A stretch of DNA of 64,000 bases from Mesobacillus jeotgali (GTDB lineage: Bacteria; Bacillota; Bacilli; Bacillales; Cytobacillaceae). This document shows, piece by piece, positions 34,405 through 42,310 of the stretch. Location: the NCBI RefSeq assembly GCF_900166585.1, contig NZ_FVZC01000007.1, positions 372,001 to 436,000 of the forward strand, read 5' to 3'. The translations under genes were made by a program, and so were the position numbers. The notes under the pieces were generated by a model. The model did no database searches. It was given only the letters and a program-made list of their open reading frames with translations, and had not been told where the DNA came from. The first letter of the stretch is position 1; every line of letters begins with the position of its first letter.

Positions 34405-35751
34405 TTATACAAACAAGCTGAGCAATAGGATAAATCCTAAACCTGCTACGGAAATGATTGTTTCTAATAGAGTCCAAGTTGCGAACGTCTCTTTCATGCT
34501 AAGACCAAAGTATTCCTTGAACATCCAGAAGCCTGCGTCGTTAACGTGTGAAGCAATCAAGCTTCCTGCTCCTGTTGCAAGTACGACCAGGGCCAGGTTC
34601 ACGTCTGTTTGGCCAAGTAGTGGGATTACAAGACCAGCTGTTGTTAAAGCAGCAACCGTTGCGGATCCGAGTGAGATACGCAGGATGGCTGCAATGATCC
34701 AGGCAAGCAGGATAGGTGAAAGTGAAGTGCCTTTGAACAGTTCTGCTACATAGTCGCCAACACCGCCATTGATCAATACTTGCTTGAAGGCGCCGCCTCC
34801 ACCGATGATCAAGAGCATCATACCGATGTGGGTGATCGCTGTTGTACAAGAATCCATAACCGTTTTGATAGGGATTTTACGGGCAATACCCATTGTATAA
34901 ATGGCTACTAAAAGAGATAAAAGCATTGCTGTTCCTGCTTCACCGATAAACTGGATAGCGGAAAGGAAACCATTATTTTCAAAGCCCATTGTTTTTTGCA
35001 GTAAAGAAATGATTGTTGCGATGGACATCAAGATGACTGGCAATAAGGCTGTGAAAACACTGATGCCAAAACCAGGTGTTTCTTCTAGCTTGAATGTCTT
35101 TTGTTCGCCTAGTGAAGCGATGTTTCCTGTTTTGTTAAAAGATTCTGGTACTAGTTTTTTAGCGATTTTCGTGAATACTGGACCTGCCAAGATGACAGTT
35201 GGAATCGCAATGATAAAACCGTAAAGCAATACTTCACCAATGTTTGCGCCATATTCACCAGCAATTACTGTTGGTCCTGGGTGAGGCGGCAGGAAGCCGT
35301 GTGTAACAGATAAAGCGGCAGTCATTGGAATACCAAGATACAAGATAGAAATCTTTAATTCTCTTGAAATTGCGAACACGATTGGAATCAATAGTACTAA
35401 ACCTACTTCGAAGAATAGAGCAACACCGATAATGAATGAAGCAGCAACAACTGCCCACTGAATGTTCTTTTCACCAAACTTGTTCACAAGCGTCATCGCG
35501 ATTCGCTGGGCACCGCCGGAATCTGCGATCAATTTACCAAGCATTGCACCAAGACCAAAAATCAGTGCCAGGTGGCCAAGCGTTCCGCCTAAACCTGCTT
35601 CGATTGTCTTAACGATTTCTTCAAGCGGCATTCCCAATGCTAGAGCAACACCAAATGAAACGATGATCAAAGAAATGAATGTGTTGAGCTTAAAGCCCAT
35701 GATCAATAATAATAATGCTAAAATTCCAATTGCTACAATTACCAATGGCAT
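34405..35751 (-). CDS. gntP: Gluconate permease
   Basis: A 448-residue GntP-family carrier with about 12-14 helices that imports gluconate with protons. Typical motifs: GLGGTLGHLALIFGLGAMLGKLIADSG near the N-terminus, SVTHGFLPPHPGPTVIAGEYGAN in the middle and GSLIASHVNDAGFWMFKEYFGLS near the C-terminus. It is the last gene of gntR-gntK-gntP, as in B. subtilis, but gntZ does not follow. A 127-base gap with hairpins separates it from gntK. Confidence 0.93.
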   Translation of the reverse strand: MPLVIVAIGILALLLLIMGFKLNTFISLIIVSFGVALALGMPLEEIVKTIEAGLGGTLGHLALIFGLGAMLGKLIADSGGAQRIAMTLVNKFGEKNIQWAVVAASFIIGVALFFEVGLVLLIPIVFAISRELKISILYLGIPMTAALSVTHGFLPPHPGPTVIAGEYGANIGEVLLYGFIIAIPTVILAGPVFTKIAKKLVPESFNKTGNIASLGEQKTFKLEETPGFGISVFTALLPVILMSIATIISLLQKTMGFENNGFLSAIQFIGEAGTAMLLSLLVAIYTMGIARKIPIKTVMDSCTTAITHIGMMLLIIGGGGAFKQVLINGGVGDYVAELFKGTSLSPILLAWIIAAILRISLGSATVAALTTAGLVIPLLGQTDVNLALVVLATGAGSLIASHVNDAGFWMFKEYFGLSMKETFATWTLLETIISVAGLGFILLLSLFV

Positions 35752-35878
35752 TATAATTTCCCCCTAGTTATATTTATATATCCCGCATGAAGCGGGGTGT
35801 TCCCTTTGTAGAAAAGTGGTTTGCTTAAAAATAAAGCGCTGCCATTTTGGGGCGGGGAGCAGAAGTCCCCTTATCCAA
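35752..35878 (-). other. gntK-gntP intercistronic region with hairpins
   Basis: CCCGC-ATGAA-GCGGG (35782-35796) is a compact hairpin about 30 bases before the gntP start, where GGGGG serves as ribosome-binding site. A second GC-rich imperfect hairpin lies near 35845-35870. Neither has a good T-run, so they look more like RNA-stability or processing elements than terminators. Confidence 0.45.
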
Positions 35879-37423
35879 TTAAGCATCTTTATTAATTAAG
35901 CTTCTTTGATAGTTTGCGATCCTTGAATAATCTTTTTCCAAGGCACGTGATAAGCTGATGAAAATTGGCACAAGCTGCCGGTATTCCTTTGCCGCTTCTT
36001 CATTCGGTGTGTGCTGGTGAGTGCTGCCGATCATTTCGGAAGCGACTTCAAAGGAATCAATTTTGCCCGTTGCGTAGAGTCCAAGGATGCAGGCTCCCAA
36101 ACAGGAACTCTCATAGCTTTCAGGAACGACAACCTCGAGGTCGAATATATCTGACATCATCTGCCTCCATACATCTGACCTTGCAAAACCGCCAGTAGCC
36201 TGAATTCTAGTAACTGGACTTTCCATCGCCTCGGTAAGAGCCAAAAAGACGGTATATAGGTTGAAGATGACACCTTCAAGAGCGGCACGAATCATGTGCT
36301 CTTTTTTATGGGACATTGTCAATCCGAAGAAGGACCCTCGTACATCTGGATTCCATAATGGTGCACGTTCGCCGGCAAGGTATGGGTGGAACAATAATCC
36401 CTCTGCGCCCGGCATTACGCGTTCAGCGATTTTGGTTAAAACATTGTAAGGATCGATGCCCAATCGCTTCGCCGTCTCGACCTCTGATGCAGCAAATTCG
36501 TCTCTAATCCAGCGAAGTACCATTCCGCCATTATTGACCGGGCCGCCGATAACCCAGTGATTCTCAGTCAGTGCATAGCAGAAAATCCGGCCTTTTTCAT
36601 CAGTTTGCGGCTGGTCGATGATCGTGCGGATCGCGCCGCTAGTCCCGATTGTGACTGCAATTTCGCCTTTGCGAATGGCATTTACCCCGAGGTTTGAAAG
36701 AACACCATCGCTGGCACCGATGACGAAAGGCGTTTGTTGGTCAATTCCAAGTTGTTTTGCGATTTCCGGATTGATGTTGGTGAATGTCTTTGTTGTTGGT
36801 ACAAGCTCTGATAATTGATTTTTGCTGATTCCTGCAATTTGGAGAGCTTCTTCATCCCAGTCCAAATTTTTGAGATTCATCATACCCATTGCTGAAGCAA
36901 GCGAGTGGTCAACAACATACTGATCAAAGAACTTTTTAAAAATGAATTCCTTGATTCCGATGTATTTTTTTGCCTTTGTGGCGATTTCAGGCCGCTCATT
37001 GACAATCCAGGCGATTTTGCTTAATGGTGACATCGGATGGATTGGCGTTCCTGTGCGCTTGTAAACTTCATGCCCATTGAGCTCATCTTTGATTTTATGA
37101 GTCCACGCTTCGCTGCGGTTATCCGCCCAGGTGATGCATGGTGTAAGCGGCTCATCATTTTCATCAATGGCAATGACACTGTGCATGGCGCTGCTGAAGG
37201 AAATGAACGCCAGCTTTTTTTGCTGATGGTGCTTCATGATTTTCGTAATGGCTGTCAGAACCGCCATATAAATTTCTTCAGGATCCTGCTCAGCTGTTGA
37301 AATATCCGGCGTATAGAGAGGATAGCCAATGTTCTCCTGCTGGATGACTTCGCCTTTTTCGCTGAAAAGGACAGCCTTGGTACTAGTCGTACCAATGTCG
37401 ACCCCTAGCATGAATTCAGTCAT
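35879..37423 (-). CDS. gntK: Gluconokinase
   Basis: A 514-residue FGGY-family sugar kinase that makes 6-phosphogluconate for the pentose phosphate pathway. The ATP-binding start is MLGVDIGTTSTKAVLF, followed by the substrate segment TWADNRSEAWT, the family signature near AGERAPLWNPDVRGSFFGL, and ATGGFARSDVWRQMMSDIF in the second lobe. The ATG at 37423 follows GGGAG with 9 bases and lies inside the end of gntR (8-base overlap), so translation is coupled. The longer frame upstream is excluded by that overlap. Confidence 0.93.
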   Translation of the reverse strand: MTEFMLGVDIGTTSTKAVLFSEKGEVIQQENIGYPLYTPDISTAEQDPEEIYMAVLTAITKIMKHHQQKKLAFISFSSAMHSVIAIDENDEPLTPCITWADNRSEAWTHKIKDELNGHEVYKRTGTPIHPMSPLSKIAWIVNERPEIATKAKKYIGIKEFIFKKFFDQYVVDHSLASAMGMMNLKNLDWDEEALQIAGISKNQLSELVPTTKTFTNINPEIAKQLGIDQQTPFVIGASDGVLSNLGVNAIRKGEIAVTIGTSGAIRTIIDQPQTDEKGRIFCYALTENHWVIGGPVNNGGMVLRWIRDEFAASEVETAKRLGIDPYNVLTKIAERVMPGAEGLLFHPYLAGERAPLWNPDVRGSFFGLTMSHKKEHMIRAALEGVIFNLYTVFLALTEAMESPVTRIQATGGFARSDVWRQMMSDIFDLEVVVPESYESSCLGACILGLYATGKIDSFEVASEMIGSTHQHTPNEEAAKEYRQLVPIFISLSRALEKDYSRIANYQRSLINKDA

Positions 37424-38144
37424 TCTTTTCAACTCCCTTGGAAAGCGTTTGTTGCGATATCCAAAGGTCTTCGACTTTACCTTGAACATCATCAAAATTT
37501 TGGTGTAAGGATTTGATCATCAGGTCGCGATTCTTTGTTTTGATGGCTTCAATATAAAGCTCATGATTTTCAATAATGCGGTCGAAATCTTCGTATTTTT
37601 CTTCGATCCTCGCACGCATCGATAAAAGGATGAAAGCTTCCATAACTGGTTTCGTATTGTCCCAGATCATCTTGATGTAGGAATGGTTGATGGCCCTGAT
37701 AATGGTTTCATGGAACAGCACGTCCTGAAGTGAGAACTCATCGGCATCTTTATACTTGATGGCGATTTTCATCATTTCGAGGATTTTGCTCAACTCCATT
37801 ACCAAATTGGTCGTATCTATTTTTATGAGTCTCTCGAATACGAAAGATTCAATCAACAAACGGACATCGTAAATTTCCTCAACATCTTTTTCAGTCAGGC
37901 CAATAACGATGGCACCCATTCGTTCCAGGCGGATCAAGTTTTCCGCTGAGAGGATTTTCAGCGCTTCTCGAATAGGTGAACGGCTAACCCCAAAATCTGC
38001 AGCCAGCTTATTCTCCGAAAGAGTGGCACCGCTTTCAATCAATCCCGAAATGATTTGCATACGCAGCTCACTTGCGACACGATCACCAGTAGAAGCCTTC
38101 GAAAGCCATTTTTGCGGATAAAGAAATTCCTTATTTTCCGTCAT
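37416..38144 (-). CDS. gntR: Gluconate operon repressor, GntR family
   Basis: A 242-residue FadR-subfamily GntR regulator. The winged helix-turn-helix (about 20-85) has SENKLAADFGVSRSPIREALKIL, and an all-helical FCD effector domain follows (about 95-225, with conserved His in DVLFHETIIRAINH). The ATG at 38144 is preceded by AAGGTGAGG. The open frame continues upstream into the 52-bp repeat array, but that extension is not a real part of the protein. A perfect 18-bp palindrome like the B. subtilis GntR operator lies 27 bases upstream. Gluconate should release it. Confidence 0.93.
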   Translation of the reverse strand: MTENKEFLYPQKWLSKASTGDRVASELRMQIISGLIESGATLSENKLAADFGVSRSPIREALKILSAENLIRLERMGAIVIGLTEKDVEEIYDVRLLIESFVFERLIKIDTTNLVMELSKILEMMKIAIKYKDADEFSLQDVLFHETIIRAINHSYIKMIWDNTKPVMEAFILLSMRARIEEKYEDFDRIIENHELYIEAIKTKNRDLMIKSLHQNFDDVQGKVEDLWISQQTLSKGVEKND

Positions 38145-38170
38145 TTCCTCACCTTCCTGGTTAATCAAGT

Positions 38171-38188
38171 ATACTTGTATACAAGTAT
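38171..38188 (-). promoter_or_regulatory. GntR operator
   Basis: ATACTTGTATACAAGTAT, a perfect 18-bp palindrome, the sequence I know as the GntR operator of B. subtilis. It covers the predicted transcription start and the edge of the -10 box. Confidence 0.92.
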
Positions 38189-38214
38189 TATAAATCGGAT
38201 TTAAAAAAATGCAA
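38187..38214 (-). promoter_or_regulatory. Sigma-A promoter of the gnt operon
   Basis: On the minus strand TTGCAT (38209-38214), 16-base spacer, TATAAT (38187-38192). The -10 box touches the GntR operator and the -35 box overlaps a cre box, so both regulators can block polymerase. Confidence 0.82.
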
Positions 38215-38223
38215 GCGTTTTCT
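38210..38223 (-). promoter_or_regulatory. CcpA binding site (cre)
   Basis: TGCAAGCGTTTTCT on the plus strand fits the cre consensus with a changed third and last position. It overlaps the -35 box of the gnt promoter, a position where CcpA represses. Confidence 0.65.
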
Positions 38224-38308
38224 ATGATGATTATTTTGCCAATTTCGTTTGGTTTCATTCTGGAAGGGTGTAGCAGATGGTTTTTTTTATCGCGTAAGAA
38301 ATGAATTG

Positions 38309-38974
38309 CCCGAAAAGTGGGGGAGCAGAAAGTTTCGGTAAGAAGGAAGAATAACATGTGCCCGAAAAGTGGAGGAGCACGAGGTTTCGGTAAGAAGGAA
38401 GAGGAACATGTGCCCGAAAAGTTGAGGAGCACGAGGTTTCGGTAAGAAGGAAGAGGAACATGTGCCCGAAAAGTGAAGGAGCACGAGGTTTCGGTCAGAA
38501 AGAAGAGGAACATGTGCCCGAAAAGTTGAGGAGTAGAAGGTTTCGGTAAGAAGGAAGAGGAACATGTGCCCGAAAAGTGGAGGAGCACGAGGTTTCGGTA
38601 AGAAGGAAGAGGAACATGTGCCCGAAAAGTGAAGGAGCACGAGGTTTCGGTAAGAAAGAAGAGGAACATGTGCCCGAAAAGTGGAGGAGCACGAGGTTTC
38701 GGTAAGAAGGAAGAGGAACATGTGCCCGAAAAGTGAAGGAGCACGAGAGATTTCGGTCAGAAAGAAGAGGAACATGTGCCCGAAAAGTGGAGGAGCAGAA
38801 AGTTTCGGTAAGAAGGAAGAGGAACATGTGCCCGAAAAGTGGAGGAGTAGAAGGTTTCGGTAAGAAGGAAGAGGAACATGTGCCCGAAAAGTGAAGGAGC
38901 ACGAGGTTTCGGTCAGAAAGAAGAGGAACATGTGCCCGAAAAGTGGAGGAGCAGAAAGTTTCGGTAAGAAGGAA
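38309..38974. repeat. 52-bp tandem array, hairpin type (family 2)
   Basis: Thirteen units beginning CCCGAAAAGT at 38309, 38361, 38413, 38465, 38517, 38569, 38621, 38673, 38725, 38779, 38831, 38883 and 38935. All steps are 52 bp except one of 54. Each has CCGAAA and TTTCGG as an inverted pair about 17 bases apart, then a purine-rich linker and AACATGTG. Minor variants (GCACGAGG/GCAGAAAG, TAAG/TCAG) recur in a patchwork. It lies between the gnt promoter and the terminator of the NERD gene. Confidence 0.95.
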
Positions 38975-38988
38975 ACATATCTAAAGAA

Positions 38989-39021
38989 AAAGAATTGCCC
39001 ACAAATCAACATGGCAATTCT
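38989..39021 (-). terminator. Terminator of the NERD gene
   Basis: On the minus strand AGAATTGCC and GGCAATTCT with a 13-base loop, then TTTTCTTTAG. Confidence 0.88.
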
Positions 39022-39033
39022 TCTAATAATATA

Positions 39034-39939
39034 TTACACATAATATGTGGAGCTGCACTGTCCATTGACTGTGCGGTTGCTCTGTAAGACTCTTCTAATA
39101 GCTTTTATTGGGAGAAGCCCATCGCTCCATTCGTTCATGACGGTTGTGGTTAATTTCCTCTCTGGAAAAAGCAACTGATAGCTTTGTGCAGAATGGAGCA
39201 CCACTGATTCAATAGTCTCCTGAGATTGGCATTTTCTGCAGATGTATTTTTTTCGCCCATACTTCTCCAAAAACTCCCCACACCCCTCACAAATAACCCC
39301 TTTCCTCAACCGATCAAAATCATATGCTGGAACTCTGGTAAACGGCGACTTCTTAATATGCAAAGATAACAGTGCCTCCGCCAGTTTGGTATGTTTGTTT
39401 GTTAGTTTTGAAGAGGTTCGGTTCATCTTATCCATAAAGCGGTTCAGTTGGTTTGGCAATATGATGGGTGATTTCAGTGGGGCTTGCAGAAGGGCGAATT
39501 CAGGGTTGATGAACACGAGGTGGGGTTCAAGAGGGATGTAAAAGCCAAGATTCTTTAGCAGCTGTTTCAGCAGGGATTCTGCGCGGCTTAGTTGGTGGAG
39601 AGGGTTTTTGGTTTCGGCACCAGCCGCAGTCTTAAATTTGTCTCCATCCAGGTAATAATCCCCCTCCTGATTTTTCACTTCAAAAAGATGCAGTCGGTCC
39701 TGCGTGATGACGAAGGAGTCGATTTGAAAATGGGTGCCATTCACTTCAAGGAGCAGGTCGTTGATAATGAGGCTTTCGACGGTATGGTTCGTAAACCAGT
39801 GATCGAATTGCACTTCTCCTTCATATCCTTTCTCCAATGTGTACAAATTCATTGCATCTTTCTCTTCAAGTTCCATCCGTGACTTCAAAGCAAGTAAAAT
39901 CTCTAACTCTTCTGGTTTGGTCCGTTCTTTTACTATCAT
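39034..39939 (-). CDS. NERD-domain protein with zinc ribbon
   Basis: 301 residues. The NERD (nuclease-related) domain spans about 35-150: GYEGEVQFDHWF, then LLLEVNGTHFQIDSFVIT and HLFEVKNQEGDYYLDG, which carry the Asp/Glu-x-Lys core of a PD-(D/E)XK-like nuclease fold. After a helical middle region a Cys4 zinc ribbon (CEGC and CRKC about 17 residues apart) lies near residues 220-240. The ATG at 39939 follows AAAGGAAGTGG; the ATG at 39963 has no site. Many Bacillaceae carry such proteins; the substrate is unknown. Confidence 0.83.
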   Translation of the reverse strand: MIVKERTKPEELEILLALKSRMELEEKDAMNLYTLEKGYEGEVQFDHWFTNHTVESLIINDLLLEVNGTHFQIDSFVITQDRLHLFEVKNQEGDYYLDGDKFKTAAGAETKNPLHQLSRAESLLKQLLKNLGFYIPLEPHLVFINPEFALLQAPLKSPIILPNQLNRFMDKMNRTSSKLTNKHTKLAEALLSLHIKKSPFTRVPAYDFDRLRKGVICEGCGEFLEKYGRKKYICRKCQSQETIESVVLHSAQSYQLLFPERKLTTTVMNEWSDGLLPIKAIRRVLQSNRTVNGQCSSTYYV

Positions 39940-40043
39940 ATTCCACTTCCTTTCTTCCTTCATTTTAAAAGAATGTAAAGTGAAAATCAGTGAACATTCT
40001 GGGGCATTTATGATAATATTAATCTAATTTCATATGATCTTAT

Positions 40044-40225
40044 CAGACGGTGAGGTAGAGGAGCGAATAGCAAGAGTAGTCCATCGGAGTATGACATCGT
40101 AGATGGTGGAGGAAAGGGTTGTTTGCCGAAGCGTGGCCAGGGTCAGACTGGTTATTGCTGGGATGCTTTCTGAACAAGGAGCAGACTGTCATGCTTGAAT
40201 TGGTGCATGGAGAACTACTGATCGA
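40044..40225 (+). promoter_or_regulatory. Lysine riboswitch (L-box)
   Basis: The conserved L-box blocks are present in order: GGTGAGGTAGAGG (40049-40061), GCGAA, CAAGAGTA (40071-40078), GCCGAAG (40125-40131), GACTGTCA (40184-40191) and TGGAGAACTA (40208-40217). ATCAG and CTGAT at the ends can close the P1 helix. An intrinsic terminator follows at 40252. It should bind lysine and shut off the gene at 40376 in lysine-rich cells. Confidence 0.9.
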
Positions 40226-40251
40226 AATGGGAGATAACGGGTATTGTAAAA

Positions 40252-40286
40252 GCAATGAAGGTTATTTCTGTCATTGCATTTTTTAT
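40252..40286 (+). terminator. Riboswitch-controlled terminator
   Basis: GCAATGA (40252-40258) and TCATTGC (40271-40277) form the stem, followed by ATTTTTTAT. It lies 90 bases before the amidohydrolase start and is the expression platform of the lysine riboswitch. Confidence 0.88.
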
Positions 40287-40375
40287 GCCAGAGCTTCCTC
40301 AATCCCTTCCATCAAACTCCACTCCGGGCATGAACCTCTCCTGGCTTTACATTTTACGTAAAGGAGAGAATCATC

Positions 40376-41974
40376 TTGAGAACTATCTACAAAAATGGAA
40401 CCATCTATACATTCAATTCACTAAAACCAATTGTTCAGGCTGTAGTCATCGAAAATGGCCGTTTCATCGATATGGGAACATCCGCGGATATGGTAATGCA
40501 ATGGGGCAGCCAGGCACAAATCATTGATTTGGAAGGGAAAACGGCAACGCCTGGCCTCATTGACAGCCATCTTCACCTATCAATCATGGCCGATAGTTTT
40601 ATCAATCTAGAATTTGTCGGAATCACCTCAAAGCATGATATGCTGGCAAAAATTCAGGAAAAAGCCAGCCAGCTTAAGCCAGGAGAATGGATTGTCGGCA
40701 GCAGCTGGGATGAGAATCTTTTTACAGACGGAGGCATTCCGACGATGGCGGAGCTTGATTATGTCGCGCCGGCCAATCCGTTGTTTTTAACAAGGACTTG
40801 CCTGCATGCGACTCTCGTCAACAGTAAAGCTTTGGAGATTAGTGGTTATCATCCGGAGGTCACAGTTCCGGAGGGAGGCACGATTGTGCTGGATGAACTT
40901 ACGAAGCAGCCGACGGGGCTATTCCTCGAGTCAGCAGCGAATCTCATCAGACCTTTTATTCCAGAGCGATCATACGACGATTGGAAAAAAGCGATGCGCC
41001 AGACAATGCATTTTGCGATGAGCAAGGGGCTGACAAGTGTCCATACGAATGATCCGCTTTATCTCGGCGGTCTTGAAAAAACGTGGAATCTCTTCAATGA
41101 GCTATTGAATGGGGAGCAGCTTGGGTTACGCAGCAACCTCTTGATCAACCATGAGTTTTTAACCGATTTAAAAGATGCTGGTATGTACACTGGTTATGGC
41201 AATGAAACGCTGCAAATCGGAGCAGTGAAGATTTTTGCTGATGGGGCATTTGGCAGGAGAACAGCACTGTTGTCGGAACCGTATAGCGATGCGCCGGGCC
41301 ATTACGGTGATGCGATGTATGACCAGGAACAGCTGTATGAAATAGTGAAGGGCGCACGCAATCTTGATATGCCAATTGCGGTCCACACTATTGGTGACCA
41401 GGCGCTGGAAAATGTACTGGACGTGCTGGACCAATTCCCGGAAGCTGCTTATCGTGACCGGCTGATTCATGCTCAGGTTCTGAGGGAGGAGCTGATTCCT
41501 CGCCTGAAGGAACCAAGCAGGATTGCCGATATCCAGCCGCGCTTCATTGCGAGTGACTTCCCATGGGTCCAGGAGCGCCTTGGCGATGAGCGGATTAAGC
41601 TTTCCTACGCATGGAAAACGTTAATGGAGGCAGGCGTGATTTGTGCAGGCGGTTCAGATGCGCCCGTTGAACCGGTGGACCCGATTCTTGGAATCCATGC
41701 AGCGGTTACCCGTAAAAAGCCGGGGAAAATGCATGAGGGGTATGTGCCGGAACAGAAGCTGTCAATGGTCGATGCGTTTCGACTATTCACTGAACTAGGA
41801 GCCTATCCAACGAATGAAGAGACGGTAAAAGGCACGATTGGCCGCGGGAAATTCGCGGATATGACGGTTTATTCAACGAATCCATTCGAAATGGCGGACC
41901 CAGACGAACTATTGACAATGGAGATCGAAATGACGATTATTGGCGGGGAAATTAAGTACCGAAGACTTGTATAA
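40376..41974 (+). CDS. YtcJ-like amidohydrolase under lysine control
   Basis: 532 residues of the metal-dependent amidohydrolase superfamily, YtcJ/amidohydrolase 3 type. Metal-site motifs: PGLIDSHLHLS (first two His, about 60), VKIFADGAFG (about 285), AVHTIGDQAL (about 340) and GGSDAPVEPVDP (Asp, about 425). The start is TTG at 40376 behind AAGGAGAG. No signal peptide. The lysine riboswitch upstream suggests a role in making or recovering lysine or a precursor amide, but the substrate is not evident. No lysine-pathway gene is adjacent. Confidence 0.87.
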   Translation: MRTIYKNGTIYTFNSLKPIVQAVVIENGRFIDMGTSADMVMQWGSQAQIIDLEGKTATPGLIDSHLHLSIMADSFINLEFVGITSKHDMLAKIQEKASQLKPGEWIVGSSWDENLFTDGGIPTMAELDYVAPANPLFLTRTCLHATLVNSKALEISGYHPEVTVPEGGTIVLDELTKQPTGLFLESAANLIRPFIPERSYDDWKKAMRQTMHFAMSKGLTSVHTNDPLYLGGLEKTWNLFNELLNGEQLGLRSNLLINHEFLTDLKDAGMYTGYGNETLQIGAVKIFADGAFGRRTALLSEPYSDAPGHYGDAMYDQEQLYEIVKGARNLDMPIAVHTIGDQALENVLDVLDQFPEAAYRDRLIHAQVLREELIPRLKEPSRIADIQPRFIASDFPWVQERLGDERIKLSYAWKTLMEAGVICAGGSDAPVEPVDPILGIHAAVTRKKPGKMHEGYVPEQKLSMVDAFRLFTELGAYPTNEETVKGTIGRGKFADMTVYSTNPFEMADPDELLTMEIEMTIIGGEIKYRRLV

Positions 41975-42178
41975 GCTCTAATCCTAATAAAACCATGGGT
42001 TTTTATAAAAAATTAAGTAACGTTAACTCGCATATCGCCATAAAAGAATAAAGTAACGCAGTTTAGTATAAATCATTGAATTCGCTTTTAAGTTAACCAA
42101 GTACCAAAGGCTCCCATAAAATCTTAAAATCAAGTTCAGTAGGCTTTTATAGAATCTTCTTATGTAAATTAAATACTG
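41975..42178. other. Intergenic region after the amidohydrolase
   Basis: A short hairpin AAAACC-ATG-GGTTTTT (about 41988-42003) may end the amidohydrolase transcript. The rest is AT-rich with two copies of AAGTAACG and no gene. Confidence 0.4.
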
Positions 42179-42204
42179 AAGGCTCTTAAAGGGCCTTTTT
42201 TTTA
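42179..42204 (+). terminator. Intrinsic terminator
   Basis: AAGGCTCT and AGGGCCTT stem with a 3-base loop, followed by eight T bases. It is upstream of the chemoreceptor gene, and there is no gene just before it. Confidence 0.82.
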
Positions 42205-42310
42205 TTGAAAGTTGTCGTATAATTCTAAAAATAAAGTCAAAAGTCCTAAAAGATAAAAAAGGATAGCCGAAATAAATGGTAGAGAGATTAGGGGCTAAGG
42301 GGAGCGGAGA

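Noticed and set aside
37430..37455. Internal cre box near the gntR-gntK junction (GGAAAGCGTTTGTT)
   Set aside because: It differs from the consensus at several fixed positions; the box at 38210 is much better.
38145..39012. Long minus-strand open frames through the 38.3-kb array, including a 200-residue N-terminal extension of gntR
   Set aside because: The array is purine-rich on the plus strand, so its complement lacks stop codons in every frame. The translation is a 52-residue repeat of HMFLFLLTETS type with no start site, and all frames look alike. The real gntR start has its own ribosome-binding site at 38144.
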